Assembly: GCA_016125135.1 (NCBI GenBank)
Contig: WGMJ01000001.1
Span: 28,692 to 92,691, forward strand
From: Alphaproteobacteria bacterium
GTDB lineage: Bacteria > Pseudomonadota > Alphaproteobacteria > Micavibrionales > Micavibrionaceae
Direction: 5' to 3'
Length of the DNA stretch: 64,000 nt
A model generated the notes under the pieces. That model was not told the origin of the DNA. It was given only the letters and a program-made list of their open reading frames with translations, and did not search any database. The position numbers were made by a program, and so were the translations under genes. Position 1 is the first letter of the stretch. Each line of letters starts with the position of its first letter. Shown piece by piece: positions 59,301 through 64,000 of the stretch.

Positions 59301-60740
59301 ATGGAATTACAGCCTTTCCCTGTGGGCACGCTTCACTTTGTTGGTATCGGCGGTATCGGCATGAGCGGTATTGCCGAGGTACTGCATAATCTTGGCTATA
59401 AGGTGCAGGGCTCTGACCTTTCCGAAAATTACAACACGGCGCGCCTGAAAAAACTGGGTGTGCGTATTTTTATCAGTCACGATGCCAAGAATGTGCAGGA
59501 CGAAAAGGGTGAGGAATGTTCCGCCGTTATTATCTCCTCTGCTGTGAAATCCGATAACCCGGAACTGACCGCTGCGCGCGAACTGAAAATTCCGGTTGTA
59601 CGCCGCGCCGATATGCTGGGCGAACTGATGAAATTCAAATCCTGCGTAGCGGTTGCCGGTACGCACGGTAAAACAACCACAACCTCGATGGTGGCCCATT
59701 TACTGGAAGCGGGCGGGCTGGACCCGACTGTTATTAATGGCGGCATTATTAATGCCTACGGTACAAACGCCAAACTTGGCGCGAGCAAGTGGATGGTTGC
59801 CGAGAGTGACGAGAGCGATGGCAGCTTCCTGCGCTTACCGGCCACCATCGCCATTGTCACGAATATTGACCCCGAGCATATGGAGCATTACGGCTCTTTC
59901 GATGTGCTCAAAAAATCATTCCGCGATTTTGTTGAGAATCTGCCTTTCTATGGTTTTGCCGTTATGTGCACAGATCACCCTGTTGTGAAAGAGTTGGTAG
60001 AGACAATCACAGACCGCCGCATTGTAACTTACGGCTTTCAGGAAGGTGCGCAGATGCGTGCCGTTAATTTGCGCACGCAGCCAGACGGCTTCTTGTTTGA
60101 TATCGAGGCTTATGGCGAGATTGTATCGCGTGATATCCATCTGCCGCTCCGTGGCCAGCATAATGTGCTGAACGGGTTGGCGGCAATGATTGTTGCGAAT
60201 GAAATTGGTGTGAACTACGACACTTTGAAGGAATCTTTTGCTGCGTTTGAAGGGGTGAAGCGCCGATTCACAATAACTGGCGTCAGTAATGGCGTAACGA
60301 TTGTTGATGATTACGGGCACCACCCTGTCGAGATTGAAGCGGTTCTTTCTGCGGGGCGTCAAGCACTTGAGGGTACGAACGGGCGTATTATTGCTGTTGT
60401 GCAACCGCACCGCTATTCGCGCGTGCAGGGGTTGCTGCAGGAATTTGCAACCTGTTTCGCAAAAGCTGATATTGTTGTGGTAGCCGATATTTATGCGGCT
60501 GGCGAGCAGCCTGTTGCGGGCATTAATAAAGAAACGCTGGCAGAGAAAATCCGTGCAGCAGGACACAAGAATGTCATGTTGCTGCCCGATGCTGAAGCGC
60601 TTGCGCCACTGATTAAAGATATTGCCGCCGAAGGGGATATGGTGATTTGCCTCGGCGCTGGCAATATTACGCAATGGGCCAATAAACTGCCTGCGCAGCT
60701 TGGTGCACTGGCGGGAAAAAGTAAAAAATTATCTGCATAA
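59301..60740 (+). CDS. murC: UDP-MurNAc:L-alanine ligase MurC
   Basis: A 479-residue Mur ligase adding the first L-Ala. Motifs: [20 protein letters not shown] at the UDP-binding start, [13 protein letters not shown] (P-loop), [19 protein letters not shown] with [12 protein letters not shown], and QPHRYSR. Full length. Hairpin repeats follow its stop, before murB. Confidence 0.97.
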   Translation: MELQPFPVGTLHFVGIGGIGMSGIAEVLHNLGYKVQGSDLSENYNTARLKKLGVRIFISHDAKNVQDEKGEECSAVIISSAVKSDNPELTAARELKIPVVRRADMLGELMKFKSCVAVAGTHGKTTTTSMVAHLLEAGGLDPTVINGGIINAYGTNAKLGASKWMVAESDESDGSFLRLPATIAIVTNIDPEHMEHYGSFDVLKKSFRDFVENLPFYGFAVMCTDHPVVKELVETITDRRIVTYGFQEGAQMRAVNLRTQPDGFLFDIEAYGEIVSRDIHLPLRGQHNVLNGLAAMIVANEIGVNYDTLKESFAAFEGVKRRFTITGVSNGVTIVDDYGHHPVEIEAVLSAGRQALEGTNGRIIAVVQPHRYSRVQGLLQEFATCFAKADIVVVADIYAAGEQPVAGINKETLAEKIRAAGHKNVMLLPDAEALAPLIKDIAAEGDMVICLGAGNITQWANKLPAQLGALAGKSKKLSA

Positions 60741-60746
60741 AAAGAT

Positions 60747-60808
60747 GTCATGCCAGCGAAAGCTGGCATCCATCCCTGATGCTGGACCCCAGCTTTCGCT
60801 GGGGTGAC
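60747..60808. repeat. Pair of inverted hairpin repeats between murC and murB
   Basis: Left 60747-60772 and right 60783-60808, with the same two sequences as the arms at 12458 and 12513, only 10 bp apart here. It interrupts an otherwise tightly packed operon. Confidence 0.9.
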
Positions 60809-60820
60809 ATATGGAGAGTG

Positions 60821-61711
60821 ATGAAGAGTAGCTTACCAAAAGTAGCAGGATCATACGAATTCGACGTACCGCTTGCGCCGATGACATGGTTTCGCGTAGG
60901 CGGCAAAGCTGACGTTGTATTCAAGCCACAAGATAAACATGACCTTGCACAATTCCTAAAAAATTTACCCTCTGATATCCCTGTTTCGGTGATGGGTGCG
61001 TTTTCGAATGTGATTATCCGCGATGGTGGTTTGCGCGGTGTACTGGTAAAGCTGCCTAAAAGTTTTTCCGAGATCAAAATCGAAGGTGATGCTGTAATAG
61101 CAGGGGCTGCCGCCATGGATGTAATGGCGGCACGTGAAACAGCAGAAGCCGCGCTTGATGGTTTTGCCTTTCTGGTGGGCATCCCCGGCACCATCGGCGG
61201 CGCGGTTTATATGAATGCGGGCGCTTATGGCGCTGAAATAAAAGATATTCTTGAAAATGTTGAAATCGTAACGCGCGACGGAGTGTTAAAAACCATTAGC
61301 AATGAGGCATGTGGTTTTGCCTATCGGCATTCCGAACTGCCGGAAGGGGCGATCATTATTTCGGCCAGCTTTAAAGGTAAAAAGGGTGATAAGGCGGCTA
61401 TTGTTGCGGCCATGGAGAAGATCAAACAGGAGCGGCTTGAAACCCAGCCGGTCAAAAGTCGCACGGGGGGCTCGACATTTGCAAATCCTGCCGAAGCGCG
61501 GGCGTGGGAGCTGGTTGATAAAGCGGGTTGCCGTGGTTTAACGCTGGGCGGCGCACAAATTTCCGAGAAGCATTGCAATTTCATGATTAATACCGGAAGC
61601 GCTACGGCAGCTGATTTAGAGGCTTTGGGCGAAGAGGTACGTAAAAAGGTCTTTCAAAATTCCGGTATTTCGTTAAAATGGGAAATACGCCGTATCGGCG
61701 ACCTCTCTTAA
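60821..61711 (+). CDS. murB: UDP-N-acetylenolpyruvoylglucosamine reductase MurB
   Basis: A 296-residue FAD enzyme reducing UDP-GlcNAc-enolpyruvate to UDP-MurNAc. Motifs: MTWFRVGGKADVVFKPQD, SVMGAFSNVIIRDGGLRGVL, FLVGIPGTIGGAVYMNAGAY, and SRTGGSTFANP with the catalytic Ser. ATG 60821 follows GGAGAG; the longer frame from 60779 would translate the repeat. ftsQ follows after 27 bp, with no ddl gene between. Confidence 0.96.
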   Translation: MKSSLPKVAGSYEFDVPLAPMTWFRVGGKADVVFKPQDKHDLAQFLKNLPSDIPVSVMGAFSNVIIRDGGLRGVLVKLPKSFSEIKIEGDAVIAGAAAMDVMAARETAEAALDGFAFLVGIPGTIGGAVYMNAGAYGAEIKDILENVEIVTRDGVLKTISNEACGFAYRHSELPEGAIIISASFKGKKGDKAAIVAAMEKIKQERLETQPVKSRTGGSTFANPAEARAWELVDKAGCRGLTLGGAQISEKHCNFMINTGSATAADLEALGEEVRKKVFQNSGISLKWEIRRIGDLS

Positions 61712-61738
61712 GAAATCTGCCAATTTTAACAATTTATC

Positions 61739-62596
61739 ATGCCCGTTACCGCCACACGTCTGCGTAAGAAAAGAAAACAGTCACAGGAATTCAACCTGTT
61801 TAAAAGCCAGAAATTCTGGATTGTATCGCTGGCGCTTGTTGTTGTGCTCACGCTTTTGACGGTCGGGTATCAGTATACGTCCCGCGCTGTACAAAACGGC
61901 ACCGAGCGCTTTGCCGCATGGCTGGCACGCGAGGGGTTTGCCATTAAAAATGTCATGGTGGACGGGCGGCAATATGCGAACGCCAACGATGTTAAAAAAT
62001 TACTGGCTGTTGAAAAGAACGACCCTATTCTTTATTTCTCGACGCAAAAAGCGGCTGAAAATCTGGCGCAAATCCCATGGGTAGAAAGTGCAACCGTGGA
62101 GCGCCGCTTCCCCGATACAATCAAGGTGACTTTACACGAGTACGAGCCAGCTGCGCTGTGGGAACACAAGGACGCGCACGGAAAAATTTCTATTGGTGTG
62201 ATTGCCGAGAACGGAAAAATTCTAACCCGTAACATGCAGCCAGCTTTCCGTGAATTACTAATGGTGACGGGTGATAAAGCGCCGGAGAAAATGGGTGTTA
62301 TTTTCGAAGCGCTGGACGAGAATACAGAGTTGAAAGAATATATACGCGCGGCATCATATGTGGCCGAGCGAAGGTGGGACCTGACGCTGAAAAACGGTGT
62401 GACCGTGAAATTGCCGGAAGTAAACGAAGAGGGGGCTTTAAAACGCCTTGCATCGGCGCATAAGAAATCGAAACTACTCGACCGTGCTGTTGAAACAATT
62501 GATTTGCGGCAGGATGACCGGATTATCGTGAAAATCAAACCCGGTGTGATGGAAGAGCTGAAAAATAACGGCAAGCCGCAGGACACGCCCGCCTGA
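61739..62596 (+). CDS. ftsQ: Cell division protein FtsQ
   Basis: A 285-residue bitopic protein: a basic cytoplasmic start, one hydrophobic helix (FWIVSLALVVVLTLLTVGYQ), then a POTRA domain (KNVMVDGRQYANANDVKKLL, ILYFSTQKAAENLAQIPWVE, RRFPDTIKVTLHEYEPAALW) and the FtsQ beta domain. It recruits FtsL/FtsB and FtsI/FtsW. Its stop overlaps the ubiA start by 1 bp. In related genomes ftsA and ftsZ follow; here they do not. Confidence 0.92.
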   Translation: MPVTATRLRKKRKQSQEFNLFKSQKFWIVSLALVVVLTLLTVGYQYTSRAVQNGTERFAAWLAREGFAIKNVMVDGRQYANANDVKKLLAVEKNDPILYFSTQKAAENLAQIPWVESATVERRFPDTIKVTLHEYEPAALWEHKDAHGKISIGVIAENGKILTRNMQPAFRELLMVTGDKAPEKMGVIFEALDENTELKEYIRAASYVAERRWDLTLKNGVTVKLPEVNEEGALKRLASAHKKSKLLDRAVETIDLRQDDRIIVKIKPGVMEELKNNGKPQDTPA

Positions 62597-63489
62597 TGCA
62601 TACAGACATTCGGCAGGATAATTTTATTCTCAACACAATACCGGCGCAGTGGCGGCCTTATGCACTCCTGATGCGGCTCGACAGGCCTATTGGCACATGG
62701 TTGTTATTCTGGCCTGGTGCATGGGCAATAGCAGCGGCGCATGGGCCACTTGATGGTTATAATTTCTTTCTCATTCTGCTTTTTGCGCTTGGCGCGCTTC
62801 TGATGCGGAGTGCAGGCTGCATCATTAATGATATCTGGGACCGCGAACTGGATAAGCAAGTCGAGCGGACACGCGCAAGGCCGCTGGCTTCTGGTGAATT
62901 ACGGTTGTGGCAGGCGGCGATGCTGCTCGGCATTTTGTTGTTTTTAGCGCTTGTTATACTTGTGCAGATGAACGGGCAGGCAATACAGCTTGGTTTTCTG
63001 GCTATTGCGCTGGTTGTGGCGTACCCGCTGATGAAACGCATTACATGGTGGCCGCAGGCTTTTCTGGGCCTCACCTTTAACTGGGGTGCATTACTGGGGA
63101 CGGCGGCCGTTACGGGCCATATAACGCTGACAGGTTTGCTACTTTATATGGCTGGCATATTGTGGACACTGGGCTATGACACAATTTACGCGGCGCAGGA
63201 TGTAGAAGATGATGCGTTGGCGGGGATCAAATCAACCGCGCGGCTCTTCGGTAAAAACATGATTTACTGGGTCACCGGTTTTTATATCGGCGTTATTTTA
63301 CTGCTCTTTGCTATTGGCGTTCTGGCCCATGCCGCGCCGCTCTATTACGCTTTTTTTGGTTTTGCGGGTTTGCATCTGGCGTGGCAGATTGGCCGCTGGG
63401 ATTCCGCTAACCCATTGTCTTCACTGGACATTTTTAAATCCAATAAATTTACAGGCGCATTTATATTTATGGCGCTGTTATTTATCTAG
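62596..63489 (+). CDS. ubiA: 4-hydroxybenzoate polyprenyltransferase UbiA
   Basis: A 297-residue membrane prenyltransferase of ubiquinone synthesis. The two Asp-rich motifs are seen: NDIWDRELDKQVERTRARPL and YAAQDVEDDALAGIKSTARL, plus RLDRPIGTWLLFWPGAWAIA at helix 1. About eight or nine helices, full length. It directly follows ftsQ where ftsA would be expected. Confidence 0.95.
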   Translation: MHTDIRQDNFILNTIPAQWRPYALLMRLDRPIGTWLLFWPGAWAIAAAHGPLDGYNFFLILLFALGALLMRSAGCIINDIWDRELDKQVERTRARPLASGELRLWQAAMLLGILLFLALVILVQMNGQAIQLGFLAIALVVAYPLMKRITWWPQAFLGLTFNWGALLGTAAVTGHITLTGLLLYMAGILWTLGYDTIYAAQDVEDDALAGIKSTARLFGKNMIYWVTGFYIGVILLLFAIGVLAHAAPLYYAFFGFAGLHLAWQIGRWDSANPLSSLDIFKSNKFTGAFIFMALLFI

Positions 63490-63557
63490 AAAAAAACCTT
63501 CAAATCTCCCCGTTTTTTTGGCACGATTTTATAAAGCGTAAAGAAAACAGGGAAACG

Positions 63558-64000
63558 ATGACAGCTATTACAAAAGATTTTTTGGCATTGGCAGAAGGGG
63601 TGCGCGGCAAAGCCTTGCGCCGCGTCAATTTTCAGGCGCAATATTTCAAGCCGCATGAAACAGAGTCGATTCCCACAAATGTAAGAACGGAATTTATCCA
63701 TCGTTATTTCGATGCGGTGGATGTTGAAGCGCAGATTGCCGATACTGTAAGGGAGGCGGGTGATATCCACTCCGATTATTCAATTGGTCAGTTACGGGAG
63801 AGGTTGGAGCTAATCGGGGAAACATTAAACTCGCGCTGGTTCGGCACTTCCGTTATCAATATGGTCAAGAGAACACAGCCGCTGGGAAGCTTTGGTCGTG
63901 AGGCCGAGATACTGCAGGGGCTTGAAGCCAATCCGGAAATTTTTGGCTTAAAGAAAACGGGGGGTCTGCTGCGCCATTGGCTGACAACATTGGGTCATGA
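63558..64000 (+). CDS. Unknown protein, N-terminal part (runs off window)
   Basis: From ATG 63558, preceded by AGGGAAAC, an open frame continues to the right edge without a stop (147 codons visible). It begins MTAITKDFLALAEGVRGKAL and continues with a charged helical segment (FIHRYFDAVDVEAQIADTVR). No signal peptide, membrane helix or known domain is visible in this part. It starts 68 bp after ubiA. Function unknown. Confidence 0.7.
   Translation, partial: MTAITKDFLALAEGVRGKALRRVNFQAQYFKPHETESIPTNVRTEFIHRYFDAVDVEAQIADTVREAGDIHSDYSIGQLRERLELIGETLNSRWFGTSVINMVKRTQPLGSFGREAEILQGLEANPEIFGLKKTGGLLRHWLTTLGH

Noticed and set aside
59916..60674. Minus-strand frame of 252 codons
   Set aside because: Antisense shadow of murC with no recognisable product.
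63486..63770. Minus-strand frame of 94 codons at the right end
   Set aside because: The plus-strand frame from 63558 has a ribosome site and stays open to the window edge, which is the better gene.

Overview
The window reads as chromosomal DNA of a Gram-negative alphaproteobacterium. The clues are the lppC/rsmI/yraN block, the pal-cpoB-tilS block, a gene-transfer-agent-type holin, a mraZ-led division and cell-wall cluster with alphaproteobacterial gene order, and many ATGA start/stop overlaps. Base composition is moderate (by eye, near half GC). A deep-branching, Micavibrio-like or Rhodospirillales-like lineage would fit, but the sequence does not name the species.

Layout. 1-2.0 kb: right end of a prophage or GTA-like module (terminase, small membrane protein, SleB-type lysin, GTA holin). 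2.1-7.6 kb: a small unknown, an EamA transporter, a GIY-YIG nuclease cassette with 28-bp inverted repeats, nhaA, rsuA, then an EgtD-like methyltransferase behind an XRE regulator. 7.6-10 kb: AT-rich accessory stretch with members of an unrecognised two-cysteine membrane family. 10-17 kb: two tandem M3 peptidases and mnmC. 16.9-23.4 kb: a receiver-PPDK-like fusion lacking an ATP-grasp domain, a tiny Flp pilin, a phosphodiesterase, a WecA-type transferase with a glycosyltransferase, and an AMIN lipoprotein. 23.5-31.4 kb: a subtilisin-RTX exoprotease, an EF-hand protein, trhO and an RTX/C-type-lectin-like protein. 31.6-36 kb: a second accessory stretch with two more members of the unknown family, a tandem pair of unknown paralogues and a TetR regulator. 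36-41 kb: lppC, rsmI, PQ-loop-like protein, yraN, BON lipoprotein, SirB1. 41-44.7 kb: small unknowns and a pentein enzyme. 44.9-47.2 kb: pal, cpoB, tilS. 47.2-49.6 kb: three tandem DUF84 (YjjX-like) paralogues behind a small gene broken by a 26-bp duplication. 49.8-63.5 kb: mraZ, rsmH, ftsL, ftsI, murE, murF-like, mraY, ftsW, murG, murC, murB, ftsQ, then ubiA and a gene running off the right edge.

How it fits together. The last 14 kb build peptidoglycan precursors and the divisome. MurE to MurG make lipid II, FtsI/FtsW polymerise it, FtsQ/FtsL link the divisome, and MraZ/RsmH start the operon. The cluster lacks murD and ddl, and ftsA/ftsZ do not follow. Its MurF slot holds a protein without the ATP P-loop. 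Pal and CpoB serve outer-membrane constriction, and LppC and the BON lipoprotein serve envelope upkeep. The two RTX proteins are probably type I secreted, but no exporter is in the window.

Most unusual items: (1) the GIY-YIG cassette and at least three gene-less pairs of similar hairpins, (2) a four-locus membrane family sharing a C-terminal signature, (3) three adjacent DUF84 genes, (4) the receiver-PPDK fusion, (5) the P-loop-less MurF, and (6) a TTGACATA promoter box upstream of several lineage-specific genes. All assignments come from reading the sequence; no database search was run.
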